From Nitrospirae bacterium GWC2_56_14 (lineage in GTDB: Bacteria; Nitrospirota; UBA9217), in assembly GCA_001803705.1 (NCBI GenBank), contig MHDY01000213.1:13041-24964 (forward strand): DNA of 11,924 bases, given 5' to 3'. Shown piece by piece: positions 1-6,400 of this stretch (position 1 is the stretch's first letter; each line of letters starts with the position of its first letter). A program made the translations under genes and the position numbers. Below the pieces are notes generated by a model. That model saw nothing but the letters and a program-made list of their open reading frames with translations, was not told the origin of the DNA and searched no databases.

Positions 1-43
1 CTTCCACGATTGATAGTTATTTACACAACCCCTTTTCGGGCAT

Positions 44-262
44 TTACTTGAATCGATACGTTATCCTTCCCCTGGTGAGATCATAGGGTGTTAGCTCCAC
101 GGTAACCTTGTCGCCTGGCAGGATCTTAATAAAATGCATCCGCATCTTTCCTGATATGTGTGCCAGAATCTTATGACCATTCTCCATCTCGACACGAAAC
201 ATGGCGTTCGGCAGTGTTTCTAGTACAGTTCCCTGGACTTCTATTGAATCTTCTTTCGCCAT
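44..262 (-). CDS. infA: Translation initiation factor IF-1
   Basis: This encodes the small OB-fold (S1-like) factor that binds the A site of the 30S subunit during initiation and works with IF-2 and IF-3. The 72-residue length is the family norm. The N-terminus MAKEDSIEVQGTVLETLPN, the central FRVEMENGH, the HISGKMRMHFIKILPGD block and the ending DLTRGRITYRFK are typical of IF-1. The ATG start is firm because an in-frame TAA lies two codons upstream. The nearest Shine-Dalgarno-like sequence (AGGA) is 12 bases from the ATG, rather far, so initiation may be weak or partly coupled to map, which ends 47 bases upstream. After its TAA, the 43 bases left in the window hold no gene; the last seven read GTGGAAG on the coding strand and could be the ribosome binding site of a following rpmJ outside the window. 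Confidence 0.97.
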   Translation of the reverse strand: MAKEDSIEVQGTVLETLPNAMFRVEMENGHKILAHISGKMRMHFIKILPGDKVTVELTPYDLTRGRITYRFK

Positions 263-309
263 AATTTATCGGTATCCTGTATCGAGCCAGTCGATGACAT
301 TTACTCTTT

Positions 310-1056
310 TTATCTGGTGAGTATCAGCGGTCCATCTTCCATGACGGCAATAGTATGCTCAAAATGTGCGGATAGCGACCCATCTGCCGTTATCGCCGTC
401 CAGCCGTCCTCCTTGACCCTGGTGACGCACCCACCGGCGTTGACCATCGGCTCTATTGCCAGGACCATGCCGGCTTTGATCTTTGGCCCGCCGCCCCGTT
501 CACCGAAATTAGGGATTTGCGGGTCCTCATGCAGACTTCTTCCGATACCGTGACCGACAAATTCTCTCACTACCGAGAAACCATGCGCCTCAACGTGTGA
601 CTGAACAGCTGCTGAAATATCATACAAGCGATTCCCGGGAATTGCTTCCGCAATCCCTTTTAGCAACGACTCTTCCGTAACCTTGATCAGTCGTTCAGCC
701 TCGTTCGTTATTGACCCCACCGGGACGGTTATTGCGGCATCGCCATAGAATCCATCCACGACCGCACCCACATCGATGCTGATGATGTCTCCCGGTCTCA
801 GGACAACCCCTTTTGAGGGAATACCGTGCACAACCTGCTCATTGACCGAAGTACAGAGGGTGCTGGGATAGCCACGATAACCTTTGAATGCCGGTTTTGC
901 TCCGGCGTCTCTGATCAGCTGTTCTGCAAATTCATCAAGCTCTTTGGTTGTTATGCCTGCCCGTACTTTTGTGCGCACTCCTTCGAGAACATTCGCCACT
1001 ACGCGGCAGGCTTTCCGTATTTTTTCTATTTCCTGAGGAGACTTGAGAATCACCAT
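310..1056 (-). CDS. map: Type I methionine aminopeptidase
   Basis: This metalloprotease removes the initiator methionine from new proteins as they leave the ribosome. The 248-residue chain has the pita-bread fold signature with all five metal ligands visible: Asp95 (SIDVGAVVDG), Asp106 (FYGDAAIT), His169 (FVGHGIG), Glu202 (AIEPMV) and Glu233 (HFEHTIAV). The substrate-side histidines His77 (EQVVHGIP) and His176 (RSLHEDP) are also present. Length and start (MVILKSPQEIEKIRKA) match the bacterial short form without an N-terminal zinc-finger or SH3-binding extension. The ATG is preceded by AGGATAGG about eight bases upstream. It begins 15 bases after the secY stop, with no adenylate kinase gene between, and is followed by infA. 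Confidence 0.97.
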   Translation of the reverse strand: MVILKSPQEIEKIRKACRVVANVLEGVRTKVRAGITTKELDEFAEQLIRDAGAKPAFKGYRGYPSTLCTSVNEQVVHGIPSKGVVLRPGDIISIDVGAVVDGFYGDAAITVPVGSITNEAERLIKVTEESLLKGIAEAIPGNRLYDISAAVQSHVEAHGFSVVREFVGHGIGRSLHEDPQIPNFGERGGGPKIKAGMVLAIEPMVNAGGCVTRVKEDGWTAITADGSLSAHFEHTIAVMEDGPLILTR

Positions 1057-1071
1057 GAGTGCAACCTATCC

Positions 1072-2370
1072 TCATCGCCTCCCTTTAACGGAAACACCTT
1101 TCAGGAATCCACCATAGTGCCTCTGGATAAGGTGCGACTCTATCTGAGACACCGTATCCAGTGCGACGCCAATGACGATAAGCAGCGAGGTCCCTCCAAA
1201 ATAAAAGGGGACATTAAAGGCCTTGTAGAATATATCCGGCAATACGCATACTGCTGCGAGATAAAGCGCACCGCCAAGGGTGATCCTTGTCAACACCCGA
1301 TATAGATAGTCAGACGTTTTTTTCCCGGGACGTATGCCTGGAATGAAACCGCCGTACTTTTTCAGGTTTTCCGCAATGTCCACGGGATTAAAGACAATGG
1401 CGGTGTAAAAGAACGCGAAAAACACGATCATGACGACATACACTGTCGTATACAGGAGTCGTCCCGGTGCAAGCTGACCCGCAATATCCTTGACCCAACT
1501 GACTTCCGTAAAGCTGGCAATCGTTGCCGGAAACATCAATATGGATGATGCAAAGATTGGCGGAATGACTCCAGCCGAATTGATCTTGAGCGGCAGATGC
1601 GTGCTCTGTCCTTTGTAGATCTTTCGTCCCACCATGCGCTGCGCATATTGAACCGAGATCTTTCTCTGGCCCCGTTCCATTAAAATGATAGCGGCTATGA
1701 CCGAAACAATGATGACAAGAATGACAGCGAGCATGAAATAAGGGATTTCACCCGAGGTCACCAGGCCAAAAGTATTAATGACCGCGCTCGGGAACCCCGC
1801 AACGATACCGGCGAAAATGATGAGCGATATGCCGTTGCCAATGCCGCGTTCGGTAATCTGCTCTCCCAGCCACATGATGAAGGTGGTTCCGGCGGTGAGC
1901 GTTATCATGGTTAGGATACGAAAGGACCAGCCGGTCGATTCTACAAACGCGCCGCCCCCCATCTTCTCAATACCCACCGCCATCCAGAAGGACTGAAATG
2001 CCGCGATAACGACCGTTCCGTAACGGGTATACTCAGTGATCTTTTTGCGGCCCGATTCGCCTTCTTTTGCAAGCGCCTGCAGTCGGGGAATGACCACTGT
2101 CAGAAGTTGCAGCACGATCGAGGCAGTGATGTACGGCATGATCCCGAGCGCAAAAATGGTTACCCGGGAAAGAGCTCCGCCTGAGAACATATCGAAGAAA
2201 CCCATCAATCCAGACGCAGCCTGATGTAAATATTGACTCAGTGCATCACCCCGTACTCCGGGGGTGGGGATATATGCACCGATCCGATATACTGCGAGCA
2301 TAAGGAGCGTAAAGAAAACGCGCTTTCTGAGCTCAGGGATATTGAATATGTTCTTAATGCCGGTGAACAA
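1072..2370 (-). CDS. secY: Protein translocase subunit SecY
   Basis: SecY forms the pore of the SecYEG channel in the inner membrane, through which unfolded proteins pass or move sideways into the lipid. The 432 residues contain about ten hydrophobic segments (roughly 17-35, 66-93, 117-137, 150-170, 181-200, 210-232, 266-287, 306-328, 363-382 and 390-408). Family motifs include IPELRKR near the N-terminus, YIPTPGV, GESGRKKITEYTRYGT, GIGNGISLIIFAGIVAG, INSAGVIPPIFA and the cytoplasmic loop GGFIPGIRPGKKT (341-352) that contacts the ribosome and SecA. The start is a TTG two bases after the rplO stop. An in-frame TAA is not needed to exclude longer forms, because the sequence upstream has a different role as rplO, a GAGGT lies nine bases before the TTG, and the family N-terminus matches. 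The next in-frame methionine (residue 24) would delete part of TM1. Confidence 0.96.
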   Translation of the reverse strand: MFTGIKNIFNIPELRKRVFFTLLMLAVYRIGAYIPTPGVRGDALSQYLHQAASGLMGFFDMFSGGALSRVTIFALGIMPYITASIVLQLLTVVIPRLQALAKEGESGRKKITEYTRYGTVVIAAFQSFWMAVGIEKMGGGAFVESTGWSFRILTMITLTAGTTFIMWLGEQITERGIGNGISLIIFAGIVAGFPSAVINTFGLVTSGEIPYFMLAVILVIIVSVIAAIILMERGQRKISVQYAQRMVGRKIYKGQSTHLPLKINSAGVIPPIFASSILMFPATIASFTEVSWVKDIAGQLAPGRLLYTTVYVVMIVFFAFFYTAIVFNPVDIAENLKKYGGFIPGIRPGKKTSDYLYRVLTRITLGGALYLAAVCVLPDIFYKAFNVPFYFGGTSLLIVIGVALDTVSQIESHLIQRHYGGFLKGVSVKGRR

Positions 2371-2372
2371 GG

Positions 2373-2813
2373 TTATATTACCTCGGCCTTCCCGCCGGCG
2401 GCTTCAATTTTTTCTACCGCGGTCTTGCTGAATTTATGAGCGCGAATCGTGACACCCTTCTTCAACTCACCCATACCAAGCACCTTGACCTCAGCTTTTA
2501 TACTTTTTATAAGACCGTTCTGATGCATGATCTCCGGAGTTATCGTTCCGCCGGCGCTCGCCGCATCCAGATCGGTCAGGTTCACAACGGCATACTCTTT
2601 TCTGAAGATATTCGTAAAACCGCGCTTCGGGATGCGGCGTTGCAGCGGCATCTGGCCGCCTTCAAACCCCGCCGGCTTCACTCCGCCAGAACGAGCCTTC
2701 TGCCCCTTGTGTCCCTTGGTTGCGGTCTTGCCATGTCCCGAACCGACACCACGACCAACCCGCTTTTGATTCTTTTTTGCCCCTGGCTGAGGCTTAAGAT
2801 CTTCTAATCGCAT
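2373..2813 (-). CDS. rplO: 50S ribosomal protein L15
   Basis: L15 is a late-joining 23S rRNA-binding protein of the large subunit with a long basic N-terminal arm that threads through rRNA. The 146 residues fit the family. The N-terminus MRLEDLKPQPGAKK is followed by the glycine-rich GRGVGSGHGKTATKGHKGQKAR arm (about 20-41), the FEGGQMPLQRRIPKRGF block (50-66) and a C-terminal domain with ITIRAHKFSKTAVEKIEAAGG-like features. The start is ATG with AGGA nine bases upstream. It follows rpmD by 41 bases and is followed by secY after two bases, the standard order of the end of the spc operon. Confidence 0.97.
   Translation of the reverse strand: MRLEDLKPQPGAKKNQKRVGRGVGSGHGKTATKGHKGQKARSGGVKPAGFEGGQMPLQRRIPKRGFTNIFRKEYAVVNLTDLDAASAGGTITPEIMHQNGLIKSIKAEVKVLGMGELKKGVTIRAHKFSKTAVEKIEAAGGKAEVI
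2380..2384 (-). promoter_or_regulatory. Ribosome binding site deciding the TTG start of secY
   Basis: The coding strand reads GAGGT here, nine bases before the TTG at 2370-2368. It lies inside the last codons of rplO, so secY initiation is probably coupled to rplO translation. No other in-frame start with the family N-terminus exists. Confidence 0.7.
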
Positions 2814-2854
2814 AGTTTGTAATCCTATTTCTGCAGTAACCTGATTTTTAAAAA

Positions 2855-3055
2855 CTAGTTCTTAATATCCTCAACCCGGATCAGGTGGTTGACCTTGTTG
2901 ACCATGCCTCTTATTTCAGGGGTATCAAGCCTCACAACGGACTTGTTGAGCTTTCTCAGTCCCAGTCCGATCAGGACGACCTTGTGCTTACCCGGCCGGG
3001 CAATGCTGCTCCGTACCAGGGTGATTTTTATTTTTTTGGCCTCTTCCTTCGTCAT
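2855..3055 (-). CDS. rpmD: 50S ribosomal protein L30
   Basis: L30 is a small large-subunit protein found in most but not all bacteria. I place the start at the ATG one base after the rpsE stop, giving 66 residues beginning MTKEEAKKIKITLVRSSIAR. A longer in-frame reading runs 58 codons upstream, but it only covers the 3' end of rpsE in another frame and has no L30 similarity. Family features are the RSSIARPGKHK segment, GLGLRKLNKSV (31-40), the TPEIRGMVNKV block (45-55) and the terminal HLIRVED. With TAA-G-ATG spacing, translation is almost certainly coupled to rpsE. Confidence 0.95.
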   Translation of the reverse strand: MTKEEAKKIKITLVRSSIARPGKHKVVLIGLGLRKLNKSVVRLDTPEIRGMVNKVNHLIRVEDIKN

Positions 3056-3056
3056 C

Positions 3057-3566
3057 TTAGGCGAGCTCCTCCACGGATTTTCCCCGGAGAGCGGCAACCT
3101 GCGCCGCGCTTCTGAGTCTGACCAATCCGTTAATTGTAGCACTGACCACATTGTGGGGATTGCTGGAGCCAAGAGACTTGCAGAGTACGTTTCGTACACC
3201 AACGACCTCAAGCACCGACCTACTTGCACCGCCTGCGATCAAACCGGTACCTTCTGAGGCCGGCTTCAACAATACTTTTCCTGCGCCATAATGACCGAGC
3301 ACTTCGTGGGGTATCGTGTCTCCTTTGAGGGAAACAAGAACCATATTCTTTTTGGCTCGTTCAACAGCTTTTTTAATAGCTACCGGCGCCTCGGCTGCCT
3401 TCCCTTTTCCAACACCGATCTTGCCATTTCCGTCACCGACGACCACCAGTGCGCTGAAATTGAACCGCTTTCCGCCCTTGACCACTTTAGCGACGCGGTT
3501 CAGGTATACAAGCTTATCCTTCAGGCCATCTCCGTCTTCTGCCTCTTTATTGTATCGCTCTGCCAA
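3057..3566 (-). CDS. rpsE: 30S ribosomal protein S5
   Basis: S5 sits near the mRNA entry channel of the small subunit and contributes to decoding accuracy and to mRNA unwinding with S3 and S4. With the start chosen here it has 169 residues. The N-terminal double-stranded-RNA-binding-like domain carries LVYLNRVAKVVKGGKRF (19-35) and VVGDGNGKIGVGKGKAAE (42-59); the C-terminal domain carries HYGAGKVLLKPASEGTGLIAG and SNPHNVVSATINGL. The start is a TTG preceded five bases upstream by GGAGG. A TTG eight codons further upstream (3590-3588) would add MCSIVEAA, but its only Shine-Dalgarno-like sequence is 16 bases away, so I reject it. The gene follows rplR by 27 bases. Confidence 0.94.
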   Translation of the reverse strand: MAERYNKEAEDGDGLKDKLVYLNRVAKVVKGGKRFNFSALVVVGDGNGKIGVGKGKAAEAPVAIKKAVERAKKNMVLVSLKGDTIPHEVLGHYGAGKVLLKPASEGTGLIAGGASRSVLEVVGVRNVLCKSLGSSNPHNVVSATINGLVRLRSAAQVAALRGKSVEELA

Positions 3567-3571
3567 AGCTG

Positions 3572-3576
3572 CCTCC
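3572..3576 (-). promoter_or_regulatory. Ribosome binding site deciding the TTG start of rpsE
   Basis: The coding strand reads GGAGG here, five bases before the TTG at 3566-3564. This is the strongest Shine-Dalgarno match near the 5' end of the gene and favours this TTG over the one at 3590. Confidence 0.75.
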
Positions 3577-3593
3577 ACAATACTGCACAATCA

Positions 3594-3956
3594 CTAAAAG
3601 TTTAATCCCTGCTCCCGCGCAGCGTCCGCCAAGGCCTTGATGCATCCATGGTATTGATATCCGCCGCGGTCAAAAACGACATCTTTTATATTTTTGCTCA
3701 GCGCGCGCTGCGCAATGTTCGCGCCAACCTTCTTCGCAGCTGCAATGTTTCCGCAATGCTTCAGCCCGGTTTGTATGTCTTTTTCGTTCGACGATGCCGC
3801 TGCAACGGTTTTACCGTCCGTATCGTCTATAAGCTGCACGTAAATATGGCTGAGGCTCTTATAAACGCTCAACCGGGGTCTTGCAGTAGTGCCGTTTACA
3901 CGTTTGCGAACCCGCTCATGTCTTCTTTGTCTGGCTTTTAGCTTGCTCTTTGCCAC
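3594..3956 (-). CDS. rplR: 50S ribosomal protein L18
   Basis: L18 binds 5S rRNA together with L5 and L25 and brings it to the central protuberance of the large subunit. With the GTG start chosen here it has 120 residues, beginning MAKSKLKARQRRHERVRKRV, which matches the basic N-terminal tail of the family. Further features are GTTARPRLSVYKSLSHIYVQ, the DDTDGKTVAAASS segment, and the C-terminal VVFDRGGYQYHGCIKALADAAREQG, where RGGYQYHG is the classic L18 motif. A second in-frame GTG two codons upstream touches the GGAGA with no spacing and is less likely. The gap to rplF is 69 bases, the longest in the window. Confidence 0.95.
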   Translation of the reverse strand: MAKSKLKARQRRHERVRKRVNGTTARPRLSVYKSLSHIYVQLIDDTDGKTVAAASSNEKDIQTGLKHCGNIAAAKKVGANIAQRALSKNIKDVVFDRGGYQYHGCIKALADAAREQGLNF

Positions 3957-3962
3957 GTTCAC

Positions 3963-3967
3963 TCTCC
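3963..3967 (-). promoter_or_regulatory. Ribosome binding site deciding the GTG start of rplR
   Basis: The coding strand reads GGAGA here. It lies six bases before the GTG at 3956-3954 but directly abuts the GTG at 3962-3960, so the downstream GTG is the workable start. Confidence 0.7.
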
Positions 3968-3986
3968 ATCATACTGATTGCGACAT

Positions 3987-4000
3987 CTCACTCATGTGAG
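3987..4000 (-). other. Small possible stem-loop in the rplF-rplR gap
   Basis: The coding strand reads CTCAC-ATGA-GTGAG, a perfect 5-base-pair stem with a four-base loop, inside the 69-base gap between rplF and rplR. It has no following U-run, so it is not an intrinsic terminator. It could influence RNA stability or be chance; the short stem makes chance quite possible. Confidence 0.25.
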
Positions 4001-4025
4001 GCCGACCGCTATCAGAAGTCGATTA

Positions 4026-4574
4026 CTACTTTCCGCCCTTACCAGCCTTGCCTTCTTTGCGCTTGATGACCTCAGTGCTGTACTTAATACCCTTGCCCTT
4101 GTACGGTTCAGGTTTTTTCAAGCTGCGCACATTTGCTGCGATCTGGCCAACAAGCTGCCGGTCCACACCCTTGAGTGTGATTTGTGTTTGCTTCGCGTCT
4201 ACAGTAGCCTTGATACCCTTCGGCAACGGATACACAATGGGATGAGAAAAACCGAGTGTCAGCATCAGGTTCGAACCCTGCACCGCTGCCTTAAAACCCA
4301 CACCGGTTATTTCCAGTGTTTTTTCGAATCCCTTGCTGACCCCCATAACCATATTGGCGATCAGATTTCTGGTCAGGCCATGCATTTCCCGGTACAGTTT
4401 CTGGTCCGACGGGCGCTCCACCGTAAGCGTGTTATTCTCTTTTTTAATCGTCAGCTTGGGGTTCACATCCTGACTGATCTCGCCCAAGGGGCCCTTGACC
4501 GTGACCTTTCCGGTCTCCAGTTTTGTTTCAACCCCTGCGGGTATCTCTATTGGTTTTTTACCGACCCTCGACAT
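4026..4574 (-). CDS. rplF: 50S ribosomal protein L6
   Basis: L6 lies near the GTPase-associated and sarcin-ricin regions of the large subunit and is required late in its assembly. The 182 residues show the two repeated alpha/beta domains of the family: MSRVGKKPIEIPAGVE at the N-terminus with GPLGEIS, then the linker HGLTRNLIANMVMGVSKGFEK (65-85), then the second domain with TGVGFKAAVQG and GFSHPIVYPLPKGI, and the signature EPYKGKGIKY at 156-165. The tail is Lys/Gly-rich. The ATG is preceded by GAGGAG five bases upstream. It follows rpsH by 49 bases. Confidence 0.97.
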   Translation of the reverse strand: MSRVGKKPIEIPAGVETKLETGKVTVKGPLGEISQDVNPKLTIKKENNTLTVERPSDQKLYREMHGLTRNLIANMVMGVSKGFEKTLEITGVGFKAAVQGSNLMLTLGFSHPIVYPLPKGIKATVDAKQTQITLKGVDRQLVGQIAANVRSLKKPEPYKGKGIKYSTEVIKRKEGKAGKGGK

Positions 4575-4623
4575 AACAACTCCTCAAATTCCTGAATAGA
4601 ACGGATTCACGTCACTGGGGATA

Positions 4624-5019
4624 CTACCAAACGTGGCAAATGACCTCACCACCTACATTGTCCTTTTGCGCCTGCTTACCAGTTTGAATGCCCTTCGGTG
4701 TAGACAAGATCGCTATCCCGAGCCCTCGTAAAACTCTCGGAATAGCTTTACTATTCGAATACACGCGGCATCCTGGCTTGCTGATCCGCTTCAGTCCTGT
4801 GATCACCGGCAATTCCTCATCCGAATATTTAAGATAAACCCGGATGACCCCTTGCCGACGGTCCTTGACCAGCTTCAGATTTTTTATATATCCCTCATCC
4901 TTAAGAATTTTTGCAACTTCCATCTTAAGTTTTGATGATGGGATATCAACCTTTTCGTGCTTCGCTTTACTTGCGTTGCGGATTCGCGTCAGCATATCCG
5001 CGATAGGATCGGTCATCAT
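4624..5019 (-). CDS. rpsH: 30S ribosomal protein S8
   Basis: S8 is a primary 16S rRNA-binding protein that organises the central domain of the small subunit; in E. coli it also represses the spc operon by binding its mRNA near rplE. The 131 residues start MMTDPIADMLTRIRNA, and the C-terminal RNA-binding part contains SNSKAIPRVLRGLGIAILSTPKG and the invariant NVGGEVICHVW ending. Two consecutive ATG codons occur; AAGGGG lies nine bases from the first and 12 from the second, so I take the first, although starting at the second would give the more usual MTDPIADM. It follows rpsN by 19 bases. Confidence 0.97.
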   Translation of the reverse strand: MMTDPIADMLTRIRNASKAKHEKVDIPSSKLKMEVAKILKDEGYIKNLKLVKDRRQGVIRVYLKYSDEELPVITGLKRISKPGCRVYSNSKAIPRVLRGLGIAILSTPKGIQTGKQAQKDNVGGEVICHVW

Positions 5020-5038
5020 CGGTTCAAACCCCTTCTGC

Positions 5039-5224
5039 TTACCAACTCGCCTTAATTACGCCCGGTATTTCACCTTTGAGCGCACCGTTTCTAAAACAAA
5101 TGCGGCACATATCAAACTTCCGCAGATACCCTCTCGGCCGTCCGCACAGAGGACAACGCGTATATGCCTGTACTTTAAATTTTGGCGGTCTGTTTGCCTT
5201 CGCTATCAAGGACTTCTTTGCCAT
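5039..5224 (-). CDS. rpsN: 30S ribosomal protein S14, short zinc-binding type
   Basis: S14 assembles late into the head of the small subunit next to S3 and S10. This is the 61-residue zinc-ribbon form (often called type Z, rpsZ), with the four cysteines Cys24, Cys27, Cys40 and Cys43 in RCPLCGRPRG and KFDMCRICFRN. The family N-terminus MAKKSLIAKANRPPKF and the ending GEIPGVIKASW are complete. The longer zinc-free form of about 100 residues found in E. coli is not in this window. The ATG is preceded by GGGAGG about four bases upstream. It sits in its standard place between rplE and rpsH. Confidence 0.97.
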   Translation of the reverse strand: MAKKSLIAKANRPPKFKVQAYTRCPLCGRPRGYLRKFDMCRICFRNGALKGEIPGVIKASW

Positions 5225-5253
5225 GTTTCCTCCCAGAGAACCTTACCTGAAAC

Positions 5254-5970
5254 CTACTTCTTGAACGGCATACCGAGATGGCGAAGCAACGCCCTGCCCT
5301 CTTCATCAGTATTGGCCGTCGTTACAAAAACAACATCCATGCCGTGAACCGATTCAACTTTATCGTATTCAATTTCCGGGAATATGATCTGTTCCTTGAT
5401 CCCAAGGGTATAATTTCCCCTGCCATCAAAGGACTTCGTCGGGACCCCTTTGAAGTCACGGATACGGGGCAATGCCGCGCTGATAAAACGATCCAGGAAC
5501 TCGAACATGTGCTCGCGTCGAAGCGTCACGCTGCATCCGATCGGCATGCCTTCTCTGAGCTTAAACGCAGCAATCGACTTTTTTGCTTTCGTGATTACAG
5601 GACGCTGGCCAGTAATTCTGCCCAGTTCATCAACCGCAAAATCAAGAGCTTTGGCGTTCGCTATCGCCTCACCCAAACCGACATTGAGAACGATTTTTAC
5701 CAGCTTCGGGGCCTGCATAGGATTCTTGTAGCTGAATTCCTTCATCAGCGCCGGAATGACGGTTTCCTTGTACTGCAGCTGCATCCTCGGCGGCTCTGTC
5801 TTTACCGGAGCGGTCTTGGCTACGCCGACCTCACTGGTTGCAGCAGGCTTTGCGGATTTTTTGGTTTCTTTAGCCTGAGCCTTGGGTTTCCCGTCAGCTT
5901 TCGCGGATTTCGGAGCCGCTTTCTGTACGGATCCCTTTGTTTCCTTGCTTTTATCTTTTTTGTCTGCCAT
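5254..5970 (-). CDS. rplE: 50S ribosomal protein L5 with an unusual N-terminal extension
   Basis: L5 binds 5S rRNA and helps form the central protuberance and the contact with P-site tRNA. The L5 core begins around residue 63 (MQLQYKETVIPALMKEF) and contains KIVLNVGLGEAIANAK, LGRITGQRPVITKAKKSIA, KLREGMPIGCSVTLR and the final FVTTANTDEEGRALLRHLG. The core alone is 176 residues, the usual family length. Here it is preceded by 62 residues rich in Lys (16), Ala (12) and Pro (6), with no hydrophobic segment, probably disordered. The upstream ATG has AGGG ten bases before it and lies 66 bases after rplX; starting at the internal ATG (5784-5782) would leave a 252-base hole and a GAGG directly touching the ATG, so the long form is more likely. 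Confidence 0.93.
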   Translation of the reverse strand: MADKKDKSKETKGSVQKAAPKSAKADGKPKAQAKETKKSAKPAATSEVGVAKTAPVKTEPPRMQLQYKETVIPALMKEFSYKNPMQAPKLVKIVLNVGLGEAIANAKALDFAVDELGRITGQRPVITKAKKSIAAFKLREGMPIGCSVTLRREHMFEFLDRFISAALPRIRDFKGVPTKSFDGRGNYTLGIKEQIIFPEIEYDKVESVHGMDVVFVTTANTDEEGRALLRHLGMPFKK

Positions 5971-6036
5971 TGATCGCTTTCCCTATTTCGCCAGTTACCC
6001 TCATCCACCTATTTCTACCAGGCGATTCGGCGTCTG

Positions 6037-6348
6037 CTAGCTCAGAGTTTCATTACAGTTTTTGCACACCCGGATACGCGTGCCATCTTCCTGCGTCTTC
6101 CGTACTGCAGCTGTCGGCTTATCACACTTTGAGCAGATCAACTTTACGTTCGACAGGGAGATGGGGCCTTCCTTCTCCACAATACCCCCCTGCCTCAGTT
6201 GCTGGGTAGGCCGGGTGTGACGCTTAATCATGTTCAGCTTTTCTATCAAGAGCCTGTTCTCAGCAGGGTACACAGCAATGACCCTGCCCTTTTTGCCCTT
6301 TTCCTTGCCGGAAATCACCAATACATTATCATTTTTCTTTATCTGCAT
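6037..6348 (-). CDS. rplX: 50S ribosomal protein L24, four-cysteine form
   Basis: L24 is one of the two initiators of large-subunit assembly and sits near the exit of the peptide tunnel. The 103 residues begin MQIKKNDNVLVISGKEKGKKG, the KOW motif of the family, followed by IEKLNMIKRHTRP and the GGIVEKEGPISLSNV block. Two CxxC pairs, Cys72/Cys75 (ICSKCDKP) and Cys95/Cys98 (RVCKNCNE), resemble a zinc ribbon; some bacterial L24 proteins have these cysteines and others, such as E. coli, have lost them. The ATG has AGGA nine bases upstream. It lies between rplN and rplE, as usual. Confidence 0.97.
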   Translation of the reverse strand: MQIKKNDNVLVISGKEKGKKGRVIAVYPAENRLLIEKLNMIKRHTRPTQQLRQGGIVEKEGPISLSNVKLICSKCDKPTAAVRKTQEDGTRIRVCKNCNETLS

Positions 6349-6400
6349 ATTCTTACGTCCTGGTTTCCTATCGGAGCGTTATTTGGTCAGCGGCCCGTTG

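Noticed and set aside
29..40. A CCC-GAAAA-GGG mini-hairpin after infA as a possible terminator
   Set aside because: The stem has only three base pairs and no U-run follows; operons of this kind normally continue into rpmJ and rpsM.
17..43. A minus-strand ATG directly after the infA stop, opening an 8-codon frame (MPEKGLCK)
   Set aside because: It is far too short and does not resemble the start of L36 (rpmJ); the gene after infA most likely begins outside the window.
3056..3229. An upstream in-frame extension of rpmD to 124 residues
   Set aside because: The added 58 residues are the out-of-frame reading of the rpsE 3' end, and the ATG one base after the rpsE stop gives a perfect 66-residue L30.
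3978..4595. A 205-codon plus-strand open frame opposite rplF
   Set aside because: It is antisense to a conserved gene and its translation has no family features.
5278..5973. A 231-codon plus-strand open frame opposite rplE
   Set aside because: It lies exactly antisense to the conserved rplE gene, has no recognisable domain and no ribosome binding site context; it follows from the codon pattern of rplE.
5820..6008. A 62-codon minus-strand frame starting at a GTG in the rplX-rplE gap and overlapping the rplE extension in another frame
   Set aside because: It has a poor ribosome binding site and a Lys/Arg/Pro-rich composition that simply reflects the Lys/Ala/Pro-rich rplE frame.
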